Positions 1 through 8,533 of a stretch of 64,000 nucleotides of DNA are shown here, in pieces (the stretch's first letter is position 1; the number at the start of each line of letters is the position of its first letter). The stretch comes from Marinobacter subterrani (GTDB taxonomy: Bacteria; Pseudomonadota; Gammaproteobacteria; Pseudomonadales; Oleiphilaceae). Position numbers and translations under genes: made by a program. The notes under the pieces were generated by a model. It saw only the letters and a program-made list of their open reading frames with translations. It did not search any database and was not told the origin of the DNA. Location of the stretch: positions 2,728,001-2,792,000 of the forward strand of contig NZ_LFBU01000001.1 of assembly GCF_001045555.1 (NCBI RefSeq), in the 5' to 3' direction.

Positions 1-1585
1 TTTCCCCCGCCCCCTCTGTATTGCCATCCTCCCTTGGCGGCAACGGCGCGGCAGCCGGCGCGGTTTTGCGGACTGCGGATTCGGCACCGGGCGATGTCGC
101 CGGAGCCTCTGCGGCTTCCGGCTTTTCCGCGGCCGGTGCCCGACCGCCGGAAAGCAGGGTTCCCGGCTGGTCGCACCACACCGCCGTGCTGCCGGTGTCA
201 CAGAGATTGGCCAGCGAAAACGCCGTATACTGCACACCAATCCAGGCAACCACCAGCGGCAGCACAAGCCGCATCACCCAGAACCAGATTCCGGAGAATA
301 ATCTCGGAGCCGCACCCAGCATTCTCCCGGCAAGGTGCCGGGTCAGGCACCAGCCGGTAAACAGCGCAATCAGTATGGCGACCAGCGGAATCAGGAAGCC
401 ACCGGTCACCAGCTCCAGCCACCGGAACATGGTGGCACCGCCAAAACGCTCCTGCGCCAAAAGATTGAACGACAACAGCGACGCCAACCCGGCCAGCCAT
501 ACCGCCAGGCCAATCAGCACTACCGACAAGGCCCGCGGCGCCCCGGTCCATTCACGGAACCAGCCGACAATCGGTTCAAGCAGGTTCAGCGATGTGGTCC
601 AAACCACCAGCACCACCAGCAGGAATACGGCGGCGATCACAAACTGGCTTGCCGGTAGCTGGGCCAGGGTCACGGGCATGGACACAAACAGCAGGCTGAA
701 TCCGCGCTCGCCATCAAAGCTGTTGCCATCCGTGGCGATGGCGAAAATCATCAGGCCGGCGAGAATCGCCACCAGAGTATCCATCAGAACAACGGCCAGA
801 ATCGAGCGCTTCAGCCGGGTGTCGGGCGCGGCGTAGGCGCCCAGGGCCGCCCAGACCCCCATGCCCAGCCCGAGCGTGAAAAATGCGTGGAACAATGCCG
901 CTTTGAGGCTTGCCCAGGTGAAATCGTCAGGGTGCATGGCCAGGATGTGTCCGGCCGCATTGTCGATACGTCCCTGCCATGCCGCCAGGGCAAATAGCGC
1001 CAGCATCAAGACCAGGGTGCCAGGCACCACCACACGCAGCGACCGTTCAAGGCCTTTTACAACCCCCTGGGCCGATACCCAGATCACCAGCACCAGGAAA
1101 AAAATATGCCAGCCCATAAACACCCGGTACTGACCAGGGTCTGAAACCAGCCCTGCCAGGATCGCCGTCGCCTCCGGGGCTCCCGCTCCGGAGAACCGCC
1201 CCAGGGCCCCAAAGAAGATATAAGCCAGAGCGATCGCCCCGAACACCGCGGTAAACGACAGAACCAGGAAGGCGGCAAGAATGCTCAGCCGGCCTACGGC
1301 CATCCAGGCGCGGGACCGTTTGGCACTGCGGATCAGCCCATCCATCGCCAGCACGATGCCGTGCCGGGCATAGCGCCCAATAACCGCCTCGGTGATCATC
1401 AACGGCAGGGTGACCAGCAACAGACACGCCAGGTACAGCACAATGAACAGGCCGCCACCGTGCAGGCTGGCCAGATAAGGAAACTGCCACAGGTTTGCCA
1501 GGCCAACGGTAGCGCCCACCGCGGCCCAGAAGAACGTTGATTTTCGGGTAAAGGACCCGATATGTGTCTGATACGGCGTAGGCAT
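1..1585 (-). CDS. SNF-family sodium-dependent transporter (partial)
   Basis: I translated the minus strand from the ATG at 1585 and it stays open to the window edge, giving about 528 residues without a stop. The start is MPTPYQTHIGSF, followed by FFWAAVGATVGLANLWQFPYL, which matches the conserved GxxNxWRFPYL segment of helix 1 in neurotransmitter:sodium symporters. About eleven or twelve hydrophobic segments follow, as usual for this family. The final ~50 residues before the edge are rich in Ala, Pro and Glu and probably form a cytoplasmic tail. Family members import amino acids or related solutes with Na+; the substrate cannot be told. It is divergent from smpB, with about 175 bp between the two starts. 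The C-terminus lies outside the window. Confidence 0.85.
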   Translation of the reverse strand, partial: MPTPYQTHIGSFTRKSTFFWAAVGATVGLANLWQFPYLASLHGGGLFIVLYLACLLLVTLPLMITEAVIGRYARHGIVLAMDGLIRSAKRSRAWMAVGRLSILAAFLVLSFTAVFGAIALAYIFFGALGRFSGAGAPEATAILAGLVSDPGQYRVFMGWHIFFLVLVIWVSAQGVVKGLERSLRVVVPGTLVLMLALFALAAWQGRIDNAAGHILAMHPDDFTWASLKAALFHAFFTLGLGMGVWAALGAYAAPDTRLKRSILAVVLMDTLVAILAGLMIFAIATDGNSFDGERGFSLLFVSMPVTLAQLPASQFVIAAVFLLVVLVVWTTSLNLLEPIVGWFREWTGAPRALSVVLIGLAVWLAGLASLLSFNLLAQERFGGATMFRWLELVTGGFLIPLVAILIALFTGWCLTRHLAGRMLGAAPRLFSGIWFWVMRLVLPLVVAWIGVQYTAFSLANLCDTGSTAVWCDQPGTLLSGGRAPAAEKPEAAEAPATSPGAESAVRKTAPAAAPLPPREDGNTEGAGE

Positions 1586-1761
1586 TCGCGACCCTGAATC
1601 TGTCTGGCCCCGTATTGTAGCCGATGGATCCGGTCGCGCACGAACCGCCGGACATCGCCGTTGCGATTTCGTGACCGGCCCGGCACTCCTGGGCTACAAT
1701 GCGTCTTTTTCCGGCTCAGAGGCCGGCCCGTTCATTCGTCCGACCCCGGATTCACTGATTC

Positions 1762-2241
1762 ATGAGCAAGAAAAAACCCGGAACGCCGAGCAGTACGATT
1801 GCGCTTAACAAAAAGGCGAAACACGAGTATCACATCGAGGACCGCTTCGAGGCAGGCCTTGCCCTGTTGGGCTGGGAAGTAAAATCCCTGCGTGCCGGCA
1901 AGGCCCAGCTTGTGGACGCCTATGTACTCCTCAAGGACGGCGAAGCCTGGTTGCTCGGCTCCCACATCACGCCCCTGATCGCCGCCTCCACCCATGTGAT
2001 TGCCGATCCGACCCGGACCCGTAAGCTCCTGTTGCACGCAAAAGAAATTGCCAAGATTGTAGGCAAGGTAAACCAGGCGGGCTATACCTGTATTCCACTG
2101 GCACTGTACTGGAAAAACAACAAGGTGAAGTGCGAGATTGCCCTGGTAAAAGGCAAGAAGCAGTTCGACAAGCGCGCCACCGAGAAGGAGCGGGACTGGA
2201 ACCGCCAGAAACAGCGTATCTTGCGCGACACCAATCTGTGA
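1762..2241 (+). CDS. smpB: SsrA-binding protein SmpB
   Basis: SmpB binds tmRNA and delivers it to stalled ribosomes for trans-translation. The 159-residue product has the expected length. It contains the family landmarks: an early [17 protein letters not shown] segment, the [14 protein letters not shown] core, and the basic C-terminal tail [20 protein letters not shown] that enters the ribosomal mRNA channel. It lies about 1.7 kb upstream of ssrA, its functional partner, with only the wax ester synthase gene between. The upstream transporter is divergent, so a promoter should lie between 1586 and 1761. Confidence 0.97.
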   Translation: MSKKKPGTPSSTIALNKKAKHEYHIEDRFEAGLALLGWEVKSLRAGKAQLVDAYVLLKDGEAWLLGSHITPLIAASTHVIADPTRTRKLLLHAKEIAKIVGKVNQAGYTCIPLALYWKNNKVKCEIALVKGKKQFDKRATEKERDWNRQKQRILRDTNL

Positions 2242-2420
2242 TCGCGCCGTCGCCTCGGCCGTTTATTCACTGCCTCCCGATCACCTTTCCGCAATAACCA
2301 GCGAATACCTGACGCCGGTCATGGGCGGCGCCAACCGGTGTGTCGCATACTCACTCTCTTTGCTCAAATTATCAACAGGCCTATACTCGGGAGTCCCGGT
2401 GCATGGCAAAGGGAGCGCTT

Positions 2421-3839
2421 ATGTCACCCAAACAGATACCCATGTCCGCTGTTGATCGCGCGTGGCTACGGATGGACACGCCGGAAAATCCCATGATGAT
2501 CTGCGGGATACTGGCCCTTGATCGCCCCATCTCCATCAACCGCCTGAAACGGACACTGGAAGAGCGGTTCCTGTGTTTCGACCGCTTCCGCCAGCGGGTG
2601 GTAGACCACGGCGACAAGGCCTACTGGCAAGAGGACCCGCTGTTCCACCTGGATAACCACCTGCATCAGATCGCCCTGCCGGGCAAGGCCGACAAGGCCG
2701 AACTGCAGAGGCTGGCCAGTGACCTTAACAGTACCTCCCTGGATTTCCGCCGGCCGCTCTGGCAGATGCATTACGTCGACAACTACGAGGGCGGCAGTGC
2801 CCTGGTGGTGCGCATTCATCATTGCATTGCCGACGGAATCTCGCTGGTGCGGGTCATGCTCTCGCTCACCGACAAAACACCGGAGGTCAAGCTCAAGCGG
2901 GTCTCCTCCAAACCGCAAGCCAGGCGTAAACCCGCCTCCACGCTTCAGAGTGCGCTGCACCGGCTGGTCGACAGCGCCCAGGTGGCAAGGGACCAGGCCC
3001 GGCTGTTCATTCAGTCGGCACGCAAAGAGCCCAACTACCCGATCAAGCTCGCCGCTACGGCCGGCAGCGTTGCCATGGACCTGCTCAAACTCGGCCTGGC
3101 GCCCTTCGAGCCGAAAACCGGCCTGAAAAGCCCGCTCTCCGGCCGCAAGCAGGTTTCCTGGGGCGAGCCGCTGGATCTCGACGAAGTGAAGGCCTGCGCC
3201 AAAGCCCTGGGCGGCACCATTAACGACGCCCTGCTCTGCGCCACCACGGGCGCACTGCAGCGGCATTTTGCGGCCCACAACGAAACCATTCCGGAATGCG
3301 GCATCCGGGTGGCGGTGCCATTCAACCTGCGCCCGCTCAACCAGCCCATTGAAACCCTCGGCAACCAGTTCGGCATGGTTCTGGTGACACTCCCCGTGGA
3401 GGTGCAGGACCCGATCATGTGTTTCCGGCAGGTGCAGGAGAACATGAACCGGCTCAAACGCTCCTACCAGGCCCAGGTAACCTATAGCCTGCTTGACCTG
3501 TTCGGCCGTGGCCCCGATATCCTGGAACGTCGCGCCCTGGACCTGCTCAGCAACAAGGCCTCCGCGGTACTGACCAATGTGCCGGGCCCCAGGAATGCAC
3601 TTTACCTGGCGGGCAGCAAGCTGACCCAACCCATGTTCTGGGTTCCCCAGAGCGGCACCATCGGCATTGGCATCAGCATTTTCAGCTATGCCGGCACCGT
3701 ACAGTTCGGAATTACCGTTGATAAGGCCATCCATGCTGACCCGCAGGCCGTGATGGACTACTTCAGGGAAAGCTTCCAGGCCCTGAGCCACGCGGCCCTG
3801 GCCGGCAGGCACGGCGGCCATGAACGCAAGGCTGGCTAG
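2421..3839 (+). CDS. Wax ester synthase / acyl-CoA:diacylglycerol acyltransferase
   Basis: Bifunctional WS/DGAT enzymes esterify long-chain alcohols or diacylglycerol with acyl-CoA to make storage wax esters and triacylglycerol. The 472-residue product opens MSPKQIPMSAVDRAWLRMD and carries the catalytic HHxxxDG motif as HHCIADG near residue 135. Later conserved segments are VPFNLRP and LTNVPGP. I chose the ATG at 2421 rather than an in-frame upstream start at 2340, because GGGAG precedes it at a good distance and the protein then begins as known homologues do. Several paralogues are usual in Marinobacter, so the exact paralogue is not assigned. It is monocistronic on the sequence seen. Confidence 0.93.
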   Translation: MSPKQIPMSAVDRAWLRMDTPENPMMICGILALDRPISINRLKRTLEERFLCFDRFRQRVVDHGDKAYWQEDPLFHLDNHLHQIALPGKADKAELQRLASDLNSTSLDFRRPLWQMHYVDNYEGGSALVVRIHHCIADGISLVRVMLSLTDKTPEVKLKRVSSKPQARRKPASTLQSALHRLVDSAQVARDQARLFIQSARKEPNYPIKLAATAGSVAMDLLKLGLAPFEPKTGLKSPLSGRKQVSWGEPLDLDEVKACAKALGGTINDALLCATTGALQRHFAAHNETIPECGIRVAVPFNLRPLNQPIETLGNQFGMVLVTLPVEVQDPIMCFRQVQENMNRLKRSYQAQVTYSLLDLFGRGPDILERRALDLLSNKASAVLTNVPGPRNALYLAGSKLTQPMFWVPQSGTIGIGISIFSYAGTVQFGITVDKAIHADPQAVMDYFRESFQALSHAALAGRHGGHERKAG

Positions 3840-3929
3840 GCCGGTAGGTACATCTACCGGCCCCGGAGCACAAAACAGCAACAAACAACCCTTGAAGTCC
3901 GGCGAACCGGACACATATACTGAACCTGA

Positions 3930-4294
3930 GGGGACGACATGGCTTCGACGCTGGTGGCGATCCCTTGAGTGCATGTCGAGATGGCAGCGAATCTCGTTAA
4001 TCCAAAGCTGCAACGCAATAGTCGCAAACGACGAAAACTACGCACTAGCAGCGTAAGCTGCTAGTCGTCCTGACCGGGTCGCCCGTAGCCCGGAAGCAAC
4101 ATCTCAGGACGTCATCGCTTACGGGATGCTCCGTTATCCAGAGTTCACTGGCTAACGGCTAAGATTCAAAGAACTCGGTTCTTGCACCCTGGCTCTCGGG
4201 TCGCTTGAACTTAAATCAATAGAGAGACGCTAAACATGTAGACCTCAAGGCTGAGTACTGGCGGACGCGGGTTCAATTCCCGCCGTCTCCACCA
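3930..4294 (+). ncRNA. ssrA: Transfer-messenger RNA (tmRNA)
   Basis: The 5' end GGGGACG (3930-3936) pairs with CGTCTCC just before the 3' ACCA (4291-4294), forming the tRNA-like acceptor stem; the T-arm GGTTCAATTCC lies at 4270-4280. The tag reading frame runs 4024-4056 and encodes ANDENYALAA followed by TAA, a typical gammaproteobacterial proteolysis tag. Length, about 365 nt, is normal. The last 14 nt are also the crossover site of the genomic island, so the 3' end of the functional gene is now joined to island DNA. Confidence 0.96.
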
Positions 4295-4295
4295 A
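4281..4295 (+). repeat. attL: ssrA 3'-end core repeat
   Basis: CGCCGTCTCCACCAA covers the last 14 nt of ssrA plus one base. It matches 58289-58303 exactly, and the flanking bases differ on both sides, so 15 bp is the full identity block. Confidence 0.9.
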
Positions 4296-4340
4296 TCAAG
4301 AGTTTCAGGGGGTCCAACGAGACCCACTAGAACACCCCAA

Positions 4341-4363
4341 AGCCCCGGAAACGGGGCTTTTTT
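4341..4363 (+). terminator. Rho-independent terminator downstream of ssrA (island-supplied)
   Basis: A 7-bp GC-rich stem (AGCCCCG / CGGGGCT) with a GAAA loop is followed by seven T residues. It lies 46 bp after the end of ssrA but inside the island, so it replaces the chromosomal terminator displaced to 58312-58341. Confidence 0.85.
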
Positions 4364-4408
4364 ATGCCCATCGAGTCCATACTCATCCACTGGCTTCCAA
4401 GCAAGTAT

Positions 4409-4429
4409 GTGGGTAACATTGCGGGTAAC
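4409..4429 (+). repeat. Paired GGGTAA repeat near the left island end (putative integrase arm sites)
   Basis: GTGGGTAAC (4409-4417) and GCGGGTAAC (4421-4429) start 12 bp apart. An inverted copy, GTTACCCAC, lies at 4448-4456. A pair with the same spacing and 19 of 21 identical bases lies at 58206-58226, near the right end. Arm-type integrase or excisionase binding sites are the natural reading, but binding is not shown. Confidence 0.55.
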
Positions 4430-4469
4430 ACCACTTTTCCAGATCTCGTTACCCACAAACTGGACAGTC

Positions 4470-5672
4470 ATGGCTCGCCAAACCAACAAGCTAACCGCTA
4501 ATGAAGTGAAAAATGCCAAGGGTTCCGGCAAGGTACGAAAGCTGGCGGACGGGGGCGGCCTGACATTGGTTATCAAAGGCGAGTCCAAGTACTGGTGGCT
4601 GCGATACCGCTTTGCGGGCAAAGAGAAGACACTATCACTGGGAGGTTACCCGCAGATCTCTCTCGCAGCCGCACGCCAGGCGCGGGATGATGCCTTGGTA
4701 TTACTCCGACAGGATATTGATCCCAGCGCCCACAAACAGCGAGAGTCCACGCAACGCGTATCCGACGGCGAAAACACCTTCCGCACGCTCTGTGAAGACT
4801 GGTACCAACAAAAGCATTCTGTAGAGGTAACAGAGTCGCACGCGGTGCGGAACTGGCGCAGACTAGAGATCTACACCTTTCCGCGACTAGCCAGACGCCC
4901 AATCCGCTCCATTCAACCGGCAGACATACTGCAGGTCCTGGATGGAATCGTACGAAAAGGCAATATTGAAACTGCGCACAGGGTCAAAACCCTAATCAGC
5001 TTGGTTTTCCGGTATGCCGTGGCAACCTCAAGGGTCGACTCAGACGTTACCAGAGACCTGACCGGCTACCTTCCGACAACCCAAGTGAAACATCAGCACG
5101 CCCTAGTTCGTCCTGGCGAAGTTGCTCAACTCCTCAGAGATATCCACGCATATCAGGGACACTTTGCGACTTCCGCCGCCTTGAAACTTGCTCCCCTGGT
5201 ATTTACTCGCCCAGGTGATACAAGGCAGATGCTTTGGGAACAGGTTGACTTTGATAAGGCTCAGTGGGAGCTGCCGACAACGAAGAACGGAGCGCCATTA
5301 ATCGTACCCTTATCGCATCAAGCGATTAAAATATTGAGAGAAGTAGAGCCGGTAACTCGGCACCGAAGCCCGTATGTCTTTCCAAATGCAAGGGATGCCA
5401 AACGACCAATGAGCAACGTCGCAATCAAGGCCGCCCTGGACAGGATGGGATATGGAGGAAAAATGACCGCCCATGGATTCAGAGCCATGGCCCGAACACT
5501 GCTCCAAGAGGAGCTAAAATTCCCTGTACACCTTATAGAAATGCAGCTAGGCCATCGCGTTGCCGACATGCATGGGCGAGCCTACAACAGGACCGAGTTC
5601 ATCAATGATCGATGTGAAATGATGCAAGCATGGGCCGACTATCTGGAGCTGCTCGTTTCCAGAGCGCCCTGA
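4470..5672 (+). CDS. int: P4-type tyrosine integrase
   Basis: This 400-residue site-specific recombinase should catalyse integration at ssrA and excision of the island. The N-terminus MARQTNKLTANEVKNAKGSG, then LADGGGLTLVIK, is the typical DUF4102-type start of P4 integrases. The catalytic tyrosine-recombinase residues are visible: Arg in FTRPGDTRQ, the HxxR box in TAHGFRAMAR, a His in LGHRV and the nucleophile Tyr in GRAYNRTEF. I chose the ATG at 4470; an upstream in-frame ATG at 4407 would read through the paired GGGTAA repeats. It reads inward from attL, as usual for ssrA islands. Its 3' end overlaps the convergent gene 5639-6526 by 34 nt. Confidence 0.95.
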   Translation: MARQTNKLTANEVKNAKGSGKVRKLADGGGLTLVIKGESKYWWLRYRFAGKEKTLSLGGYPQISLAAARQARDDALVLLRQDIDPSAHKQRESTQRVSDGENTFRTLCEDWYQQKHSVEVTESHAVRNWRRLEIYTFPRLARRPIRSIQPADILQVLDGIVRKGNIETAHRVKTLISLVFRYAVATSRVDSDVTRDLTGYLPTTQVKHQHALVRPGEVAQLLRDIHAYQGHFATSAALKLAPLVFTRPGDTRQMLWEQVDFDKAQWELPTTKNGAPLIVPLSHQAIKILREVEPVTRHRSPYVFPNARDAKRPMSNVAIKAALDRMGYGGKMTAHGFRAMARTLLQEELKFPVHLIEMQLGHRVADMHGRAYNRTEFINDRCEMMQAWADYLELLVSRAP

Positions 5673-6526
5673 GCCTCTTTTCTTTTTATTTCTTCAGTTA
5701 CCAGAAACTCGACATATTCTCCCATTTTGACCCCCTTATCTTTCGCTAACTCTTTAATTTGTTCCTTTATCATCGGGTCAACATTGAGGTTACACTGAAC
5801 CTTTCTAGCTACAGCCTTTTTGTTCTTTTTGTCCCACTTTGACTTGAGGTCTTTTAAGAACAGTTTTTTAAACTGTAATGGAAGACCCGACCTATCCAAA
5901 GCGTTAACGGCTATCAGGAAACGATCCTCACTGGAAACAGGGGACGGCAAATTAAGAGAAACCCACGAACCAATATCGCTTTGGAGCACCGCCTCGACCA
6001 CCCATCTGCACTGCTCGTCATCGCTCTTGCGAATCCAGTCCAACGCGGGATCAATTTCGATATTTGAAGACCATTCGCGACGAAGTTGCGACATGACCCA
6101 TTGCTTTATTCCGACAGGTGCATCTCCTAAATCAAACGTAAGCATCACCTGATCTGGATAGCTCAAAACAGATTGATTAAACGGCGGCGCATTCACCCCA
6201 AGCTGCTGGCCGTAACGCGAAAGCGCTTCGATGATCCAGTGTTTCAGCCTTTCATTGCGGGGCTGTATCCAGCTGAATTCGGACGCAGCCAGCTGTCGAG
6301 AGAAGCACTCGTTTCGGTATTCACGCAATGTACCCACAGTCTCATGATCGGAATCGTGAAGATGCTTTATTACGTGCCTCGCTCTGCTTTCCTCATCACC
6401 TACGAAATCTGCATTAAACTTGTACCCTTCTACGGTAAGCCTACACCAAAGCCAAAGCATCTCCCTGTCTTTAAACCCCTCCAGACCTACCGGCCTAATA
6501 TCCTCCCAATCTCGCGTCACTCCCAT
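5639..6526 (-). CDS. Unknown protein with C-terminal ribbon-helix-helix-like segment
   Basis: I do not recognise this 295-residue protein as a named family. Most of it is acidic/aromatic (DWEDIRPVGLEGFKDREM near the start) with no catalytic motif I can name. The last ~60 residues, from KVQCNLNVDPMIKEQIKELA through MGEYVEFLVTEEI, resemble a ribbon-helix-helix DNA-binding fold: one strand and two helices. That suggests a DNA-binding role, perhaps control of the integrase gene with which it converges and overlaps. The ATG at 6526 has AGG 11 nt upstream; the in-frame TTG at 6535 is too close to that site. The low-GC intergenic DNA upstream is consistent with a promoter. Confidence 0.7.
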   Translation of the reverse strand: MGVTRDWEDIRPVGLEGFKDREMLWLWCRLTVEGYKFNADFVGDEESRARHVIKHLHDSDHETVGTLREYRNECFSRQLAASEFSWIQPRNERLKHWIIEALSRYGQQLGVNAPPFNQSVLSYPDQVMLTFDLGDAPVGIKQWVMSQLRREWSSNIEIDPALDWIRKSDDEQCRWVVEAVLQSDIGSWVSLNLPSPVSSEDRFLIAVNALDRSGLPLQFKKLFLKDLKSKWDKKNKKAVARKVQCNLNVDPMIKEQIKELAKDKGVKMGEYVEFLVTEEIKRKEAQGALETSSSR

Positions 6527-6936
6527 ACTTAGCAACCTACTGTATTTTATTGCACATCAAATGTGTATCGTTAACCTAGCGAAATTATATTTACAATATA
6601 CCAGAATAATAGGTCTATATAGTGCAATAGTAGTATTTTTATAGGTACTAATTTCTGTCGTTGATCCCCGCAAGCAGCCAGATTATGGTCATATTTCGTT
6701 ACTCTTCTGCCTCAGAGAAACGCCAAATCGTCGAGGCCAGGCCCCAAAATCAAATCTGAGAGGTTTCAGACTCTATTTCCCCGACGCAGCCATACAGGCC
6801 GGGCGTAAAATCCGTCGGCGTTGCTATCGAAAGAAATAACCGCTGACGAACGTCACCAAGTTCATCCACAGCCTCAGGCGATGTAATTGGTTACAGGATT
6901 GGACGATCTTCTGAAACACAACCAGGAGATCGAATC
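6527..6936. other. Intergenic region, AT-rich, no gene seen
   Basis: About 410 bp between the divergent genes 5639-6526 and 6937-7374. The left half is strongly AT-rich and the right half is not. I see no convincing reading frame or RNA in it. It should hold the promoters of both flanking genes. AGGAG at 6925-6929 is the ribosome site of the next gene. Confidence 0.5.
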
Positions 6937-7374
6937 ATGCGCATACTCAGGCTGAAAGCAGTAATTCACAAGACAGGTTTAACGCGCTCAACCATCACCC
7001 GCTTGATTGCCGATGACAGCTTCCCTCCTTCGCGTCAGATTGGAAGAAGGTCAATTGGATGGGTCGAATCGGACATCAATGAATGGCTCCTGGAAAGGAT
7101 TGAGGAACGAGATATTGCAAACGGCGGGGTCTGTTCCAATGAGTCCTTCAATCCGTCGCAGGATCAAGACATCACAATCCTTAGGCTAAGTCAGGTGATA
7201 CACGTTACCAGCCTAGCCCGTTCAACAATCTACAAGCTCATGTCATCAGGGCTATTCCCCAAGCCCATTTCGCTCAGTGAAAGAACAGTCGGCTGGGTGG
7301 AGGCAGAGGTAGATCAGTGGATTGACTCCCTTACGGATGGCTGTAGATTCCGCCATCAAATAGCCCAGTACTGA
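6937..7374 (+). CDS. Tandem double AlpA-type regulator
   Basis: AlpA proteins are small MerR-like winged HTH regulators; in prophage CP4-57 AlpA activates excision. This 145-residue product carries two such domains in one chain. The first is residues ~1-50 (MRILRLKAVIHKTGLTRSTI, then IGRRSIGWVESDINEWL); the second is residues ~73-130 (ILRLSQVIHVTSLARSTIYK, then SERTVGWVEAEVDQWI). They are joined by a polar linker of about 20 residues. The usual AlpA is a single domain of about 70 residues, like the separate one at 13852-14085. A clear AGGAG site precedes the ATG. A fused dimer acting on excision or on rep is plausible but not shown. Confidence 0.88.
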   Translation: MRILRLKAVIHKTGLTRSTITRLIADDSFPPSRQIGRRSIGWVESDINEWLLERIEERDIANGGVCSNESFNPSQDQDITILRLSQVIHVTSLARSTIYKLMSSGLFPKPISLSERTVGWVEAEVDQWIDSLTDGCRFRHQIAQY

Positions 7375-7565
7375 ATGTCCAACCCCAGCAACGCTCCTCT
7401 TATTATTTAATACATAGACAACAACTCTGGATCTGCACGCCACTTTAGTTCTACTCAATTCAACAAAAAATCACCGGCGTTCTTCTGCAGAACCAACCTC
7501 TACAGGCGAATCCAACGCCCAGCCAGACGATAAATCACATATCCCACCAAATGGAGACCGAGGAT

Positions 7566-8468
7566 ATGCATAAGCCGGAGCACGAAGCCGCCCACCTTGA
7601 AAACAGGAGCGAGCTTAAAGCATCGAGCGTAATAGTGGCACAACACTTCCTCGCCGACGACGCCACAAAGAAGGATGGAAAGAAGATTCTTGATTGCGCT
7701 CACCACCTGAGATCACGGTCCAATAACGGATACGATGCTCAAATCGACACGTGGTACTGCAAACATCCTCAGTGTCCGACATGCCAATCACGCAGAGCGC
7801 TTCGATGTTGCAGTAAGATGCACCAGTTATGTGACCAGAACCCCACGCTGACGACTGGTAAGTGGATTTTCCTGACACTAACCGTCCGTAACTGTTTCGT
7901 CGAGGAGCTGCGAACAACCATTGCAGCAATGAACCGAGCGTTTGGCAGACTCAAGCAGCGAGCGTTCTGGAAGCAACACGTATATGGGGGTATCAAATTT
8001 ATGGAAGTGACACCCGGAAGGAGCGATGTGGATATGGCGCACCCGCACTTCCACTGCCTGCTGCGGATAACCCCGTCAATGTATGAAGGCAATAATTACA
8101 TTTCGATGAAGCGCTGGGCCCGGGAGTGGCAACAGGCACTCCAAGTTAGTTACACTCCAGTGGTTGATTGCAAGCGGCTAAGCGGAGTCGGGGACGATTT
8201 GCGACGTCAGATCGTGAGTTACACACGATATTCCATGAAGCCGCATAAGCCCACAAGGAACCGCTTCTGGTTCATGCGAGTGGCATTTGAAACAAAGGAC
8301 CTTCACCGCTTCCAGCCCTTCGGCCAAATTAAGGTTCTGCTTGCTCAGTGCAAGAAAGAGCGATCCCTGACTTCCCCAGATGAAGCGAAGGACACCGCAA
8401 TCCGCGCCACCGAATCGATTTGGACGTGGGACGCATGGAGCGGCAAGTATCGATTAAGAGGCGAGTAA
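7566..8468 (+). CDS. Rolling-circle replication initiator (HUH Rep, Rep_1 type)
   Basis: This 300-residue protein has the order of motifs of plasmid RCR initiators: a Cys-rich zinc-binding segment (WYCKHPQCPTCQSRRALRCC, about residues 65-85), motif I FLTLTVRN, the metal-binding HUH box HPHFHCLL, and a downstream tyrosine-containing motif SYTRYSMK that would supply the nicking Tyr. Such proteins nick one strand at a double-strand origin and start rolling-circle replication. I chose the ATG at 7566 because GGAG lies 9 nt before it; the ATG at 7551 has no such site. It follows the double AlpA gene by 191 bp on the same strand. A Rep inside a chromosomal island suggests a replicating excised form or capture of a small plasmid. 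Confidence 0.87.
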   Translation: MHKPEHEAAHLENRSELKASSVIVAQHFLADDATKKDGKKILDCAHHLRSRSNNGYDAQIDTWYCKHPQCPTCQSRRALRCCSKMHQLCDQNPTLTTGKWIFLTLTVRNCFVEELRTTIAAMNRAFGRLKQRAFWKQHVYGGIKFMEVTPGRSDVDMAHPHFHCLLRITPSMYEGNNYISMKRWAREWQQALQVSYTPVVDCKRLSGVGDDLRRQIVSYTRYSMKPHKPTRNRFWFMRVAFETKDLHRFQPFGQIKVLLAQCKKERSLTSPDEAKDTAIRATESIWTWDAWSGKYRLRGE

Positions 8469-8533
8469 ACCCCGGGGAGCGGCTCCTTCTCCGGCACCCC
8501 CCTAGAAAGAGCCGCGGGACCCAAACCATAGAC

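Noticed and set aside
21..836. 271-residue plus-strand frame at the left edge.
   Set aside because: Low-complexity antisense to the SNF-family transporter, which is supported by its helix-1 motif.
2466..4013. 515-residue minus-strand reading frame opposite the wax ester synthase.
   Set aside because: It is the antisense shadow of a strongly supported gene and runs into ssrA; the protein has no recognisable motif.
4407..4469. Longer integrase start adding 21 residues.
   Set aside because: The extension reads through the paired GGGTAA repeats, has no ribosome site, and family members start at the MARQ-type position.
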